Of a stretch of DNA of 64,000 bases, positions 17,762-27,054 are shown piece after piece (the stretch's first letter is position 1; every line of letters begins with the position of its first letter). The stretch lies in assembly GCA_020353515.1 (NCBI GenBank), contig CP070695.1:2578155-2642154 (forward strand), in the 5' to 3' direction. A model generated the notes under the pieces. It worked only from the letters and a program-made list of their open reading frames with translations, ran no database searches and was not told the origin of the DNA. Both the position numbers and the translations under genes were made by a program. This stretch comes from Candidatus Heimdallarchaeota archaeon. Its GTDB lineage: Archaea; Asgardarchaeota; Heimdallarchaeia; Hodarchaeales; Hodarchaeaceae.

Positions 17762-18493
17762 ATGTCTGGAAATCAAGGATTTCAATCTAAAAGAGCTGTT
17801 TTAGAATCAAGATCCATAGCAAAATCCAGTTGTATATATGGATCCTCACAAATTGGAAGAAATTCCATTATAGACCCTTTTGTTATCATTGGATATCCAA
17901 TACGAGTCAAAACCAAAAATTTCACTGAAAAGAATATGGAACTTCCTCTTGAGAACTCTTATGATAAGATTTCTAATGGCTCAATTATTGGTAAAAATAA
18001 CCATATCAGGCCCTTTACGATTATATATGAAAATTCACAACTAGAGAATGATGTAGAAACAGGAACAAATGTTGTTATCAGAGAGAATTGTCAAATAGGT
18101 TTAGGAAGCATTATTGGAAGCGGTACAATTCTTGATAGTGGAGTATCAATAGGAAAAAGAGCCCGAATTCAATCAAGTAATTTTATTCCTCCAAAAATTA
18201 TTTTAGGAGACAATATTTTTCTAGGACCTGGTGTACGGTTTGCTAATGATCCATATCCAGTGAGTAAAGAGCTTACAACAACTATCGTTGAAGATAATGT
18301 TATAATTGGCATCGGGGCTATTATTCTTGCAGGAATTACAATTAAAGAAAGAGCCGTCATTGCTGCGGGCTCTGTAGTCACTAAAGATGTTCCTAGTGAG
18401 CATGTTATGATGGGGACACCTGCAAGACGGGTTATGTCTCGTGAGGAATATGATACTAAACAAAAAATGTATGAATCTTCGTTTTCTGATTGA
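17762..18493 (+). CDS. Left-handed beta-helix acyltransferase
   Basis: The protein is a series of hexapeptide repeats ([LIV]-G-x4), for example SIIGKNNHIRPFTII, GLGSIIGSGTILDSG and IIGIGAIILAGITI. It ends with the conserved acyl-CoA-binding segment AAGSVVTKDVPSEHVMMGTPARRV. Enzymes of this type transfer acetyl groups from acetyl-CoA to nucleotide sugars. Nearby sugar nucleotidyltransferase and GlcNAc-1-P transferase genes suggest a role in surface glycan or N-glycan precursor synthesis. 243 residues with AAAGGAG upstream. The exact substrate is unknown. Confidence 0.85.
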   Translation: MSGNQGFQSKRAVLESRSIAKSSCIYGSSQIGRNSIIDPFVIIGYPIRVKTKNFTEKNMELPLENSYDKISNGSIIGKNNHIRPFTIIYENSQLENDVETGTNVVIRENCQIGLGSIIGSGTILDSGVSIGKRARIQSSNFIPPKIILGDNIFLGPGVRFANDPYPVSKELTTTIVEDNVIIGIGAIILAGITIKERAVIAAGSVVTKDVPSEHVMMGTPARRVMSREEYDTKQKMYESSFSD

Positions 18494-18527
18494 AACTTCA
18501 AAGCTGTTTTTTTGTAGAAATCTATAT

Positions 18528-18830
18528 TTATAGAGGATGACACTCACAGGGGTTGGCATCACATTTAGGGCATCGATGTGGATATTTCTGATATGCAACA
18601 GTTTCAAGGTCGATATTAAGAAGATTACACACAGAACATAGCCATGCAAATACATCAGCAACTTCTTCTCGAGAAGAGTCTAAATCCCCTTTTAAGTAAG
18701 CCTCAAGGAGCTCTCCAATTTCTGTTTGTAGATGTATTAGGCTTCTGTCTGTCCCTCTTTTTCGATCTCTATCACCATAAAGGATGTTCATTAGATCTTG
18801 AAACTCACGAATTGTGTGATTCACCAGCAA
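18528..18830 (-). CDS. MazG-like nucleotide pyrophosphohydrolase with zinc tail
   Basis: 100 residues. The MazG/all-alpha NTP pyrophosphatase motifs are present: EIGELLEAYLKGD with metal-binding Glu residues, then EEVADVFAWL. The C-terminus adds a zinc knuckle (CPKCDANPCECH), as in a recognised archaeal subgroup. Such enzymes hydrolyse (d)NTPs to NMPs and pyrophosphate, usually to clean the nucleotide pool. Translation starts at TTG 18830, after a strong GAGGAGTG. It lies just downstream of the minus-strand nucleotidyltransferase gene and slightly overlaps it. Confidence 0.85.
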   Translation of the reverse strand: MLVNHTIREFQDLMNILYGDRDRKRGTDRSLIHLQTEIGELLEAYLKGDLDSSREEVADVFAWLCSVCNLLNIDLETVAYQKYPHRCPKCDANPCECHPL

Positions 18831-18840
18831 TTACACTCCT

Positions 18841-19857
18841 CTATAGAAATTGAACCTTTGAGTGGTCGCCAATATTTAAATCATGCCCTTTTCCGATTAA
18901 TTTAACCTCATCCCCAATAAGAGAATCATGAATGCTAGTATTATAAATTTGAGAACCGCTTCCAATAATCGAGGAGGAAATAATTGCCTTTTTAATAGCT
19001 GTACCTTTATCAATACTCACATACGGACCTATTATTGAGTCTGAAATATCACAATCTGGCTGGATCGCAATAGGTGGAATAAGGATCGTATTATTCAACT
19101 CACTTTCAACCGAGGATTTTTTATTTTTATCTAATACATATTTGTGTGCAGCTAAAAGAGCTTCCTTTTTGCCACAGTCAAACCATCTACCAGAGTCAAT
19201 TGCTCCAAGGATCAGGCCCTTATCTACCATAGCTTGAAGAGCATCTGTTAGTTGAATTTCTCCTCCACTACCAATTTGATTTGAGGTAACAAGTTCTTGT
19301 AAAGCGTTTTTTAACTCTAGAGAATCACGAATAATATATACCCCAGTAATAGCGAGTGATGATGTGGGATTTTCAGGCTTTTCTATTAACTGTTTCACTT
19401 CTTTAGATTTTTCGTGTGTATTTACTATACCATAAGCTTGAGGATTTGAAACTGACTTGACTGTGATTGCCCCACTCCAGTTGGGAAATTTATTGTATTC
19501 ATTTAACATCAAAGAAAAGGAATTCTCGTATAAACTATCACCAAGTGCTATAACCACAGGTTCTCCATCTAGAAATTCATTAGCGGTATATATTGCGTGA
19601 CCTAGTCCTCTACGATCCTTTTGTTCTATAAAGGTAAAATTACAAGTTTTTTTATAATTAGATTTGATAAAATTAATTAACTTGTCTTTCTCATAACCTA
19701 CAATAAGAATAATATCTTTAATGTTAGCTTCGATGATACTATCTATGATATGGGATATTAAGGGCTTATTTCCTAATGAAAGAAGTGCTTTTGGCTTCGT
19801 ATTGGTATGTGGCCGCATTCTTGTCCCTCTGCCAGCAGCAGGTATGATACAACGCAT
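18841..19857 (-). CDS. Sugar-1-phosphate nucleotidyltransferase with beta-helix tail
   Basis: The N-terminal 240 residues are a nucleotidyltransferase: IIPAAGRGTRMRPHTNTKPKAL holds the nucleotide-binding GxGTRxxP..KP signature, with LGDSLYEN carrying the metal-binding Asp, and then IEKP and WFDCGKKEALL. The C-terminal 90 residues form a short left-handed beta helix (ISDSIIGPYVSIDKGTAI). This is the architecture of archaeal glucose-1-phosphate thymidylyltransferase/UTP-sugar pyrophosphorylases. It makes NDP-sugars for glycans and is divergent from the Alg7-type gene. The sugar and base preference cannot be read. Confidence 0.88.
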   Translation of the reverse strand: MRCIIPAAGRGTRMRPHTNTKPKALLSLGNKPLISHIIDSIIEANIKDIILIVGYEKDKLINFIKSNYKKTCNFTFIEQKDRRGLGHAIYTANEFLDGEPVVIALGDSLYENSFSLMLNEYNKFPNWSGAITVKSVSNPQAYGIVNTHEKSKEVKQLIEKPENPTSSLAITGVYIIRDSLELKNALQELVTSNQIGSGGEIQLTDALQAMVDKGLILGAIDSGRWFDCGKKEALLAAHKYVLDKNKKSSVESELNNTILIPPIAIQPDCDISDSIIGPYVSIDKGTAIKKAIISSSIIGSGSQIYNTSIHDSLIGDEVKLIGKGHDLNIGDHSKVQFL

Positions 19858-19956
19858 TATATTGACTCCTCAATTATTTAGTACTGGAATCGTTTTCATA
19901 ACTTATATGATACGATGTAGTTATATCCTTTTAATTCATTCTTCTTTTAGCAAAAT

Positions 19957-21018
19957 ATGATGTTATCACCAGAAATAGTCATAACAACAATTCTTACGTT
20001 AATAATTTCGATAGTCATAACTCGTGTTCTAATCCCATGGGTAATTCACTCTTGTACAAGTCAGGGAATCACAACAGTAGACGCTCATAAACCAAATAAG
20101 CCTGTTATCGCCGAAGCAGGAGGATTGGCGCCATTACTAGGATTTATTTTTACTATTCTCATCATTGTCTTTATTTGGGAAAATATCTCTTGGGAAAATG
20201 TAATGCCTCAAAAACAGCCAGAAATATTCGAACCTTTACTCGCGGGACTGCTGAGTGTTGTAATTGCTGGATTAATTGGTTTTTTAGATGATGTCTTCAA
20301 AATTCGATGGCGTGATAAAATATTATTAGGATTCTTACCAGCTATCCCATTAATGGCCTTGAAAGTTGGTACTAGTAAAATAAATTTTGGTTTTTTGGGG
20401 ATCATTGATTTTGGAAACCTGATCAGTTTACCTTATCCTATTGGATATATCAATCTATATTCTCTAATTATAATCCCTTTAATGGTAAATTTTGCATTTA
20501 ATTCTTTTAATATGCTTGCTGGGTTTAACGGCTTAGAAGTAGGGAATGGAACAATCTCCCTCGCCATTATTCTGATTGCAGCACTTTTTGTTGGTAACCC
20601 AATTGTTACATTATTTGTTACTTCGTTATTAGGTGGATTTCTTGTTTTACTTAGATATAATTGGTATCCTGCAAAGATTCTAATTGGTGATACAGGAACT
20701 CTAACTCTAGGAACAGGAATAGTTGTTGCTTTAATTATCGGCAATATGGATCGTTTAGCAGTGGGATTATTTGGATTGCACTTCATAAATTTTCTATTAT
20801 TTTTCGTCTACATTTATACTCATCAAACAGCAAAGATTGCTACTGTTAATGACGAAGGAAATATTGTAGCCCCATGCCCCTACACAGTATACTGGTTCTT
20901 ACCTTATTTCCTGAAAAATATTAGTGAAAGAAAGAACGTTGTCATTATTCTTCTAATTCATACAATTATTGCTCTTAGCATACTTATAATTTCGCTACCA
21001 GCGTTTACTCCTGCTTAA
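19957..21018 (+). CDS. GlcNAc-1-phosphate transferase, Alg7/DPAGT1 type
   Basis: A 353-residue polytopic membrane enzyme (about 10 TM segments) of glycosyltransferase family 4. Motifs are an N-terminal DAHKPNKPVIAEAGG, LIGFLDDVFKIRWRDK (metal-binding Asp pair), NSFNMLAGFNGLEVGNG and ILIGDTGTLTLG. The 'NMLAGFNGLE' form is that of eukaryotic and archaeal UDP-GlcNAc:dolichyl-phosphate GlcNAc-1-P transferases rather than bacterial MraY/WecA. It probably starts N-glycan assembly on a dolichyl carrier. The adjacent nucleotidyltransferase supports this. Confidence 0.9.
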   Translation: MMLSPEIVITTILTLIISIVITRVLIPWVIHSCTSQGITTVDAHKPNKPVIAEAGGLAPLLGFIFTILIIVFIWENISWENVMPQKQPEIFEPLLAGLLSVVIAGLIGFLDDVFKIRWRDKILLGFLPAIPLMALKVGTSKINFGFLGIIDFGNLISLPYPIGYINLYSLIIIPLMVNFAFNSFNMLAGFNGLEVGNGTISLAIILIAALFVGNPIVTLFVTSLLGGFLVLLRYNWYPAKILIGDTGTLTLGTGIVVALIIGNMDRLAVGLFGLHFINFLLFFVYIYTHQTAKIATVNDEGNIVAPCPYTVYWFLPYFLKNISERKNVVIILLIHTIIALSILIISLPAFTPA

Positions 21019-21037
21019 TTACAAGGAGTATGCAAAT

Positions 21038-22648
21038 GTGCCCCCATCGTCTCAAGATACTCTGTTCAAAGCATTAGACGATCTTACACAAGCACTTATC
21101 ACTGATTCTCCCCCAACAAGAGCTAAACTTGAAACTCTTAAGCGAAAGGTTGCGAAACGATATCAATTGAAACGATTTGTTAAAAACTCGGAGATTCTTG
21201 ATTATATTCTCAATTTGGAGGGATTAACAGAAAAAAAGAAAGAGAACTTGACACAATTATTGCAAGTACGCAAAGTAAGGACAATAAGTGGAATTGCAGT
21301 CGTTGCAGTAATGACCAAACCCTCTCCCTGCCCAGGAAAGTGTATCTACTGTCCTGAAGTCGATGGAGCACCAAAATCTTATACAGGTAAGGAACCAGCT
21401 GCAATGAGGGGGGCTCAAAATGATTTTATTCCAAAAAAACAAGTCCAAGTAAGGCTGAATCAGCTTAACAGCATTGGACATCCTCTAGATAAAGTTCATC
21501 TTGTTATTATGGGAGGAACTTTTTTAGCAACTCCACTAGAATATCAAGAATATTTCGTAAAGGAATGTCTTGATGGTATCACTGGAAAAACATCGAAAGA
21601 TCTAAGAATAGCACAACAAAACGCAGAAACAAGTACCTATCGAAATGTTGGGATAACCTTTGAAACAAGGCCTGACTATTGTACCGATTTCCATGTAAAT
21701 AAAATTCTTGAATTAGGTGGTACATTTGTTGAAATTGGAATCCAGACTCTTTCTGATGACATCTTACAAATTATTCAGAGACACCATAATCTTAAAGAGG
21801 TTGAGGCAGCCGTAAGGTTTTCCAGAGATGGTGGATTAAAAGTTACAGTTCATATGATGCCTAACCTCTTCCAAACTCCTAATAAAGATAGGAAGATGTT
21901 TAGAAATCTCTATTCAGATCCCCGATTCATTCCAGACGCGGTTAAAATTTATCCAACCTTAGTTTTACGCGATACTCGTCTTTACGAGCTTTGGAAAAAT
22001 GGATCATATGTTCCCTATAGCTCAAACGAGGTTGTTGATGTAGTAGCCTCAATTAAATCTATAACACCTCCTTTCGTACGTATTCAACGAATTCAACGTG
22101 ATATCCCAGCATATCTCATTTTAGAAGGTGTTTGTCATGGGAATCTCCGCGAAATAGCCCGAAAAAGATTATCAGAACTAAATCAACAATGCTCCTGTAT
22201 TCGTTGCAGGGAGGTAGGGCATCAAACAAACTTAGGTGATCTTTCATGGCATGAGAAAGATCATGAATTTAATTTTCTTAAGTACCCTGCTTCTGATGGG
22301 ATTGAACACTTTATTTCTTTCGAAACTTCTGATAGAAAGACATTATTTGGATTCTTACGTCTTCGGGAGCCATCGAAATTTACATTCCGACCTGAAACAC
22401 TTGATCCTCCTGCTACAATCATCCGAGAGCTCCATGTTTATGGAAAACTCGTAAGAATTGGTAATCTCCCCAAGAAAATCGAATGGCAACACCGAGGTAT
22501 TGGTCAAAGATTGGTTTCTCTTGCAGAAGAGATCTCTCGTGAGAGAGGATATCAAAAAATCCTTGTAACATCGGGATTAGGTGTCCGAAATTATTATCGC
22601 AAATTAGGATTCGTCAAAAATGGAGTCTATATGGGAAAAAGGATCTAG
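21038..22648 (+). CDS. elp3: Elp3: tRNA U34 carboxymethyltransferase
   Basis: 536 residues joining a radical SAM domain and a C-terminal GNAT domain, the Elp3 architecture. The cluster motif is CPGKCIYCPEVDG, followed by SYTGKEPAAMRGAQNDF, GGTFLATP and FVEIGIQTLSDDIL. The acetyltransferase part (about 430-536) includes IRELHVYGKLVRIG and QHRGIGQRLVSLAEEISRER. Elp3 adds a carboxymethyl group to U34 of tRNAs using acetyl-CoA and SAM. It starts at GTG 21038, 9 bases after AAGGAG. No other Elongator subunit is nearby, as usual in archaea. Confidence 0.97.
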   Translation: MPPSSQDTLFKALDDLTQALITDSPPTRAKLETLKRKVAKRYQLKRFVKNSEILDYILNLEGLTEKKKENLTQLLQVRKVRTISGIAVVAVMTKPSPCPGKCIYCPEVDGAPKSYTGKEPAAMRGAQNDFIPKKQVQVRLNQLNSIGHPLDKVHLVIMGGTFLATPLEYQEYFVKECLDGITGKTSKDLRIAQQNAETSTYRNVGITFETRPDYCTDFHVNKILELGGTFVEIGIQTLSDDILQIIQRHHNLKEVEAAVRFSRDGGLKVTVHMMPNLFQTPNKDRKMFRNLYSDPRFIPDAVKIYPTLVLRDTRLYELWKNGSYVPYSSNEVVDVVASIKSITPPFVRIQRIQRDIPAYLILEGVCHGNLREIARKRLSELNQQCSCIRCREVGHQTNLGDLSWHEKDHEFNFLKYPASDGIEHFISFETSDRKTLFGFLRLREPSKFTFRPETLDPPATIIRELHVYGKLVRIGNLPKKIEWQHRGIGQRLVSLAEEISRERGYQKILVTSGLGVRNYYRKLGFVKNGVYMGKRI

Positions 22649-22668
22649 CCTTACTTTTTGAAAACCAC

Positions 22669-23556
22669 CTATTCTAATTTTGATAACATATCCCACTCGA
22701 ATTGAAGATCCTTCTTCAATTCCTCCACTTGTTGAGGATTCATTCGCTTGAACCGTCCTTGTTTTCCGAAGTATTCTTCTACGGGTAAGCGATTACTTGG
22801 ATCACGATATTTAGCTCCACGGCGACTGAATGTGAGTTTTCCGTTTTCAATTTCATAGAGGGGAAAATAACCTGTTTTCACGGCTAATTTTCCAAGTTCT
22901 GGAGTGATAGCTGGTTCTGAATTCCAACCCGTTGGACATGGAGCATCTATCAAAATAAATCGGTAACCTTCTATGTTTGCTGCTTTTTTTGCTTTAGTAT
23001 GCAAGTCACGGGGATATCCTATTGACGCAGTTGCGATATAGGGCACATCATGAGCTGCCATTATGCGAGTAACACTCTTTCGTTTCTCTTGTTTTCCTAT
23101 TGGAGTAGTAGTGGTAGTTGCACCACGAGGTGTAGCGCCACTTCGCTGAGCACCAGTATTGCTATAGAACCCATTATCGTAACAAAAATGAATTATATCC
23201 TCGTTTCTTTCGGCTGCTCCAGACCAAGTAGCTACACCTATATCATATGTTCCGCCATCTCCAGACCAGACCACTGTCGTCGCCTTTTCCCCTCTCCTTT
23301 TTTTAGCCCGAGAAATGCCAGAAGCAGCTGCAGCATGCGCAGCAAAGGCTATATTCAAGGTGGGAACATTGTAAGTGACATTAGGGTGCAAACTCTGGAT
23401 TACAGAGGCGCAGCATGCTGGAATCACAACTATTGGGCGATCTAACGCTGATATAGCAGTACGATATGCTATAGAAAGCCCACATCCCGCACAAGCAAAA
23501 TTCCCTCTCAATAAAACTTCTGGACGATCCATCATTTCTTTTATTTTAACACTCAT
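22669..23556 (-). CDS. porB: 2-oxoacid:ferredoxin oxidoreductase, beta subunit (PorB)
   Basis: The beta subunit binds thiamine diphosphate and one [4Fe-4S] cluster. The TPP/Mg motif is WSGDGGTYDIG with CYDNGFYSNTGAQRSGATP, and cluster cysteines are in FACAGCGLS plus later Cys residues. PIGKQEKRKS is typical of pyruvate-type enzymes. It is the last gene of a porG-D-A-B operon and starts 10 bases after porA. The complex oxidises pyruvate (or a related 2-oxoacid) with CoA to acyl-CoA, CO2 and reduced ferredoxin, or runs in reverse. Confidence 0.95.
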   Translation of the reverse strand: MSVKIKEMMDRPEVLLRGNFACAGCGLSIAYRTAISALDRPIVVIPACCASVIQSLHPNVTYNVPTLNIAFAAHAAAASGISRAKKRRGEKATTVVWSGDGGTYDIGVATWSGAAERNEDIIHFCYDNGFYSNTGAQRSGATPRGATTTTTPIGKQEKRKSVTRIMAAHDVPYIATASIGYPRDLHTKAKKAANIEGYRFILIDAPCPTGWNSEPAITPELGKLAVKTGYFPLYEIENGKLTFSRRGAKYRDPSNRLPVEEYFGKQGRFKRMNPQQVEELKKDLQFEWDMLSKLE

Positions 23557-23566
23557 GGTTCATTCC

Positions 23567-24715
23567 TCACATAATTTTCTCTACATCATTTACGATGTCC
23601 ATGTAAGTAACATCTTTCCCTCCTAAACCTCTGATAATTTGGTGAAATTCAATATCTACCTTATTTGCATATAATTCAGCTTGGATTTCAATTGCAAGCT
23701 GACCTGCATTACCAAATGAGACAGATCGATCTATGACTAGGACTTTTGGCACCTTCTTTAAGGCAGCAATTAATTCTTTCTTCGGAAACGGCCGAATAAC
23801 TCGTGGTCGAATAACAACGGCTTTGATGTTTTTCTTACTTAACACCTCTAATGACTGTTCGGCTTCTTCACCAAGAGTACCAATTGCTATAATAGCAACC
23901 ATTGCGTTGTTAATCTCACCTACAATTTCTATCATGTCTTTGCTTAATCTGCCGAATCTCTCGTAATATTCTTGGAAAACTTTAGGGATAATGACTCGTG
24001 CGTTATTAAATCCGTCTATCAATGACATTCTTAGCTCCCAAATTCCCTCAGAATCAGTAAGGGATCCGTGAGAAAAAGGATCATCAGGATCCAACATCAC
24101 AAGGGGTGTAAAGGCTGGTAGAAACTCATCGACTTCTTCTTGTGCTGGAATTTCTACCTGAGCTGAGGTATGACTCAAGATGAATCCATCCAAGCAGATC
24201 ATTACAGGCATCCAAACCTTGTGATGTTCTGCAATTTTAAAAGCACAGAGGGTTAGGTCTAATACTTCCTGATTATTTTTTGCATAAAATTGGATCCACC
24301 CTGCATCTCTAAAAGTCATTGAATCTTGGTGGTCTGGCCATATATTCCAAGGGTTCAGAGAACGATTAACAACTGGCATCACAATAGGTACTCGTGTCAC
24401 TCCTGCCCACCAAACTAATTCACCCATGTAGAGAAGACCATGAGCACTGGTTGCAGTGAATGTTCGCACACCTCCTAATGAAGCCCCGATGGCAGCTGCC
24501 ATTGCACTATGTTCACTTTCAACATTTACAAAGTCACAATCAAACTCTCCCCGTGCAATCATAGCGGATATTGTCTCAACGATAAGTGTTTGAGGAGTAA
24601 TGGGATAAGCTGGTATTACTTGTGGTCTTGCTAGTTTTGCTGCTGTTGCTACAGCTGCATTACCAGTTAATAATTCTGTAGTCGCTTTTTTTGTCGCTTG
24701 TACCATTTCTTTCAC
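23567..24715 (-). CDS. porA: 2-oxoacid:ferredoxin oxidoreductase, alpha subunit (PorA)
   Basis: A 382-residue alpha subunit with the pyrimidine-binding transketolase fold: GNAAVATAAKLARPQVIPAYPITPQT, then FVNVESEHSAMAAAIGASLGGVRTFTATSAHGLLYM with the catalytic Glu. The C-terminal domain carries RPFPKKELIAALKKV, as in pyruvate oxidoreductases. It follows porD directly (its ATG lies one base past the porD stop) and precedes porB. The substrate is probably pyruvate, although 2-ketoisovalerate enzymes are closely similar. Confidence 0.95.
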   Translation of the reverse strand: MKEMVQATKKATTELLTGNAAVATAAKLARPQVIPAYPITPQTLIVETISAMIARGEFDCDFVNVESEHSAMAAAIGASLGGVRTFTATSAHGLLYMGELVWWAGVTRVPIVMPVVNRSLNPWNIWPDHQDSMTFRDAGWIQFYAKNNQEVLDLTLCAFKIAEHHKVWMPVMICLDGFILSHTSAQVEIPAQEEVDEFLPAFTPLVMLDPDDPFSHGSLTDSEGIWELRMSLIDGFNNARVIIPKVFQEYYERFGRLSKDMIEIVGEINNAMVAIIAIGTLGEEAEQSLEVLSKKNIKAVVIRPRVIRPFPKKELIAALKKVPKVLVIDRSVSFGNAGQLAIEIQAELYANKVDIEFHQIIRGLGGKDVTYMDIVNDVEKIM

Positions 24716-25018
24716 CTACTCTTTCTCCATTATCAACGCATCAGCAGGACAGACATGTACACATACTCCACAGCCCTTACAATAAACGTAATCGACGTAT
24801 GGGTATTCTCCTTTTGCATCAACACGTATAGTCCCTTCAGGACAATTCATCCAGCACTGATAGCATTTTGTGCACTGGTCTTCAATAAAAACTGGTCTAC
24901 TTGTTCGCCAATTACCAGTTGTACCTGGCCCTGGAGCAGAGCCTACTGTTGGTCTACCTAATGGTAAAACAGGATCCTTCATCTTACTTTCATTTTCCAT
25001 CATTCTGACCTCGCACAT
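24716..25018 (-). CDS. porD: 2-oxoacid:ferredoxin oxidoreductase, delta (ferredoxin) subunit (PorD)
   Basis: A 100-residue subunit with two [4Fe-4S] motifs: CTKCYQCWMNCP (about 54-65) and CKGCGVCVHVCP (about 80-91). The N-terminus PVLPLGRPTVGSAPGPGTTGNWRTSRPV is the usual PorD leader. Its ATG shares a base with the porG stop (TAATG), so the two are translationally coupled. It passes electrons from the TPP site towards ferredoxin. Confidence 0.94.
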   Translation of the reverse strand: MCEVRMMENESKMKDPVLPLGRPTVGSAPGPGTTGNWRTSRPVFIEDQCTKCYQCWMNCPEGTIRVDAKGEYPYVDYVYCKGCGVCVHVCPADALIMEKE

Positions 25019-25584
25019 TAATTAATAAAAGTAAACCTCTCATACGCCATTTTTATTGATCGAATATTGGCCTCAGCGAGTTCTCCTTCTCCAAATTGAT
25101 GTTTAACAGCATTTATTAACGCCTCTAAGTCAACTAATCCTGTAGCTTTAGCCCATGCTCCTAACATTGTAGTACTCACCATCACTGTTCCTGATTTGAC
25201 CAATCCACATTCTAGTGCGATATCTACTGCGTCAACCTTCCCGATCTTGATATTTCTTTTATCTTCTAGAACAGGAGGAACTTCTTTTGAGTTAAGTACT
25301 ATGATTGTACCTGGAGTAATATCCTCGAATGGCATTGTTTCAACTAATGAAGGTTCTAACACAATCCAGCTATGAGTGTTCTCTGTAATTACTGGTGCAT
25401 GAGTCTTTACATGCTCATCAGATATTCGCACATCAGCAAAAAGAGGAGCGCCTTTCCGTTCAGCACCATATTTGGGAATCGCTTGTACGAATTTTCCACC
25501 AAGATGGCCACTATATGCCAAAACTTTCGCTGATGTGACTCCACCCTGTCCTCCCCTACTTAGAATCCGAATTTCAGTCATCAT
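25018..25584 (-). CDS. porG: 2-oxoacid:ferredoxin oxidoreductase, gamma subunit (PorG)
   Basis: The 188-residue gamma subunit opens with EIRILSRGGQGGVTSAKVLA and continues AIPKYGAERKGAPLFADVRIS, both diagnostic of this CoA-binding subunit. It is first in the porGDAB operon, with GGAT next to the start and a TATA-like TTATATAAATC about 40 bases upstream. Gamma, delta, alpha and beta are separate genes, the ancestral archaeal arrangement. Confidence 0.95.
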   Translation of the reverse strand: MMTEIRILSRGGQGGVTSAKVLAYSGHLGGKFVQAIPKYGAERKGAPLFADVRISDEHVKTHAPVITENTHSWIVLEPSLVETMPFEDITPGTIIVLNSKEVPPVLEDKRNIKIGKVDAVDIALECGLVKSGTVMVSTTMLGAWAKATGLVDLEALINAVKHQFGEGELAEANIRSIKMAYERFTFIN

Positions 25585-25801
25585 CCTTTTTCCATCCAGA
25601 AAAAAGAGCCCTTAAAATTTTCCAGACTTATATAAATCTATTTAGATATACAGTACATCCAAAGATTTACAAGTGATACATTTTAATGCCCTTTTAAGAA
25701 GTATTCGGGGGTGTCTTCCAAACTCATCTTCAGTATAATTTATTTTTTAAGGCCTTTCATCGAAGAGATTGGCTGTTCTTCTTTTATTAGTCAAAAGAGA
25801 G

Positions 25802-25906
25802 TGGACCGAGTGGGATTTGGACCCACGACCTCCTGCATTAAGGATTCCTATCCAAGAGATTAGAATTTGCCAAGCAGGCGCTACTACCAAGCTGAGCTAT
25901 CGGCCC
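25802..25906 (-). tRNA. tRNA-Ala (GGC) with a 30-nt intron
   Basis: The minus strand folds as a cloverleaf. The acceptor GGGCCGA pairs with TCGGTCC and includes G3-U70, the alanine identity pair. The discriminator is A and CCA is not encoded. The D-stem is GCTC/TAGC, the anticodon stem CCTGC/GCAGG, and the T-arm GTGGG-TCCAAAT-CCCAC. The loop TTGGCA...T gives anticodon GGC once an intron after position 37 is removed. The mature length is 75 nt. Confidence 0.93.
25838..25867 (-). other. Archaeal tRNA intron, position 37/38
   Basis: A 30-nt insertion between A37 and U38. A 3-nt CAA bulge carries the 5' cut. The inner helix ATTC/GAAT closes the intron, but the 3' side does not form a strict bulge-helix-bulge, so it would be a relaxed splicing motif. 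Confidence 0.8.
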
Positions 25907-26280
25907 AGTAATTTTTACCACGTGAGGGATAAGTATTTTTGATTTTTTCCAATTAAGCACAGATTATATAACTAATTTTATGCCTTATCTAAACTTTCAA
26001 ATGAGAATTTCTTCGAATGAACTCAATTCAGCCAGTCTTTTTTTTCAAAATTGTAGTAATATATTTCTAATGAATTAGTTCATTCATTACAACAAAAATT
26101 CTTGATGTAAGCTATATAAGAAAAATTAAAAAGGTGTTTCACATATTTTAAGCAAAAAACTTCAATCGAACAAACAAATAAAGGAAGTAGGAAGAGATAT
26201 TAATACCGATATGAACTCTTTTAAAGGATGGAATTGCTCTCCCTCCCATAGACGATTATTAATAAGAGAAGGATCATAAT
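25907..26280. other. Intergenic region
   Basis: Contains the tRNA promoter (minus strand) and that of the zinc-ribbon gene. TATATAAG near 26113 is the best TATA candidate. No ORF or RNA seen. Confidence 0.45.
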
Positions 26281-27054
26281 ATGTCTCACACTTATTGTAC
26301 GAATTGCGGGAAAGAAATTAGCATAACTGCTCGTTTTTGTCGATTTTGTGGATCCCCTGTGAAGAAATCTCGGAGTACAGCTCCAAGTCCTGAACCTGTT
26401 TCACCTCCACTCAGTGCACCTCCTGCACCGATGAGAGAACCAGTCATCGCACCTTCTGAAGTTACTGAAAAAATACCAAATGATATTATAGAATTGCTTT
26501 ATTCACGGAAAAGAAAAGACCAAATTAAAGCTGAATTAAAAAAACTCCTTGATCAGATTGATGAATTAACAAAAAAAGTTGAGATTGGTCTTATCACTGA
26601 AGACGAATCTACACAAAAGATTGAAGAAATCCAATCTAATATTACTACACTTCAAGAAGAGAAGAAGGTTCTCCAGACTCAGCCTCTAGCACTTGAAACT
26701 CTGGTTGAAGATGAGAAACTATGGCACAAACGTCTCGAAAAAATTGAAGAGAAAAAACGAGCTCAAGTAGTTTCTAGTGATGTCTACACCTCTCTTCGAG
26801 ATGAATATTCTTCAGAATTGGCTGTTGTTCAGCAGAAACTAGCTGTTGAGGAGCGCAAGGCAAGAAGATGGCTTGTTGACCTACAAAAAGATTCAAGAGA
26901 ACTTGAAGCAAAAGTTGAACAAATTCGAGTCCGTGGAGAGATAGAGGGCTTGAGTAAAGAAGAGATCACTAAAAAAACAGAGGATTTGACTTTACAACGG
27001 GTTAAAAAATCAACTGCTTCCGAGGTTCTTACACAGATCTTAGGTTCACTTTAG
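26281..27054 (+). CDS. Zinc-ribbon coiled-coil protein
   Basis: 257 residues. The N-terminus is a double-CxxC zinc ribbon (CTNCGKEI...CRFCGSP, residues 6-24). A Pro-rich linker (about 30-65) follows, and the rest is predicted coiled coil with high Glu/Lys content. Such short zinc-ribbon adaptors are frequent in Asgard genomes and have no known activity. Its stop overlaps the convergent coiled-coil gene by 4 bases. Monocistronic. Confidence 0.75.
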   Translation: MSHTYCTNCGKEISITARFCRFCGSPVKKSRSTAPSPEPVSPPLSAPPAPMREPVIAPSEVTEKIPNDIIELLYSRKRKDQIKAELKKLLDQIDELTKKVEIGLITEDESTQKIEEIQSNITTLQEEKKVLQTQPLALETLVEDEKLWHKRLEKIEEKKRAQVVSSDVYTSLRDEYSSELAVVQQKLAVEERKARRWLVDLQKDSRELEAKVEQIRVRGEIEGLSKEEITKKTEDLTLQRVKKSTASEVLTQILGSL

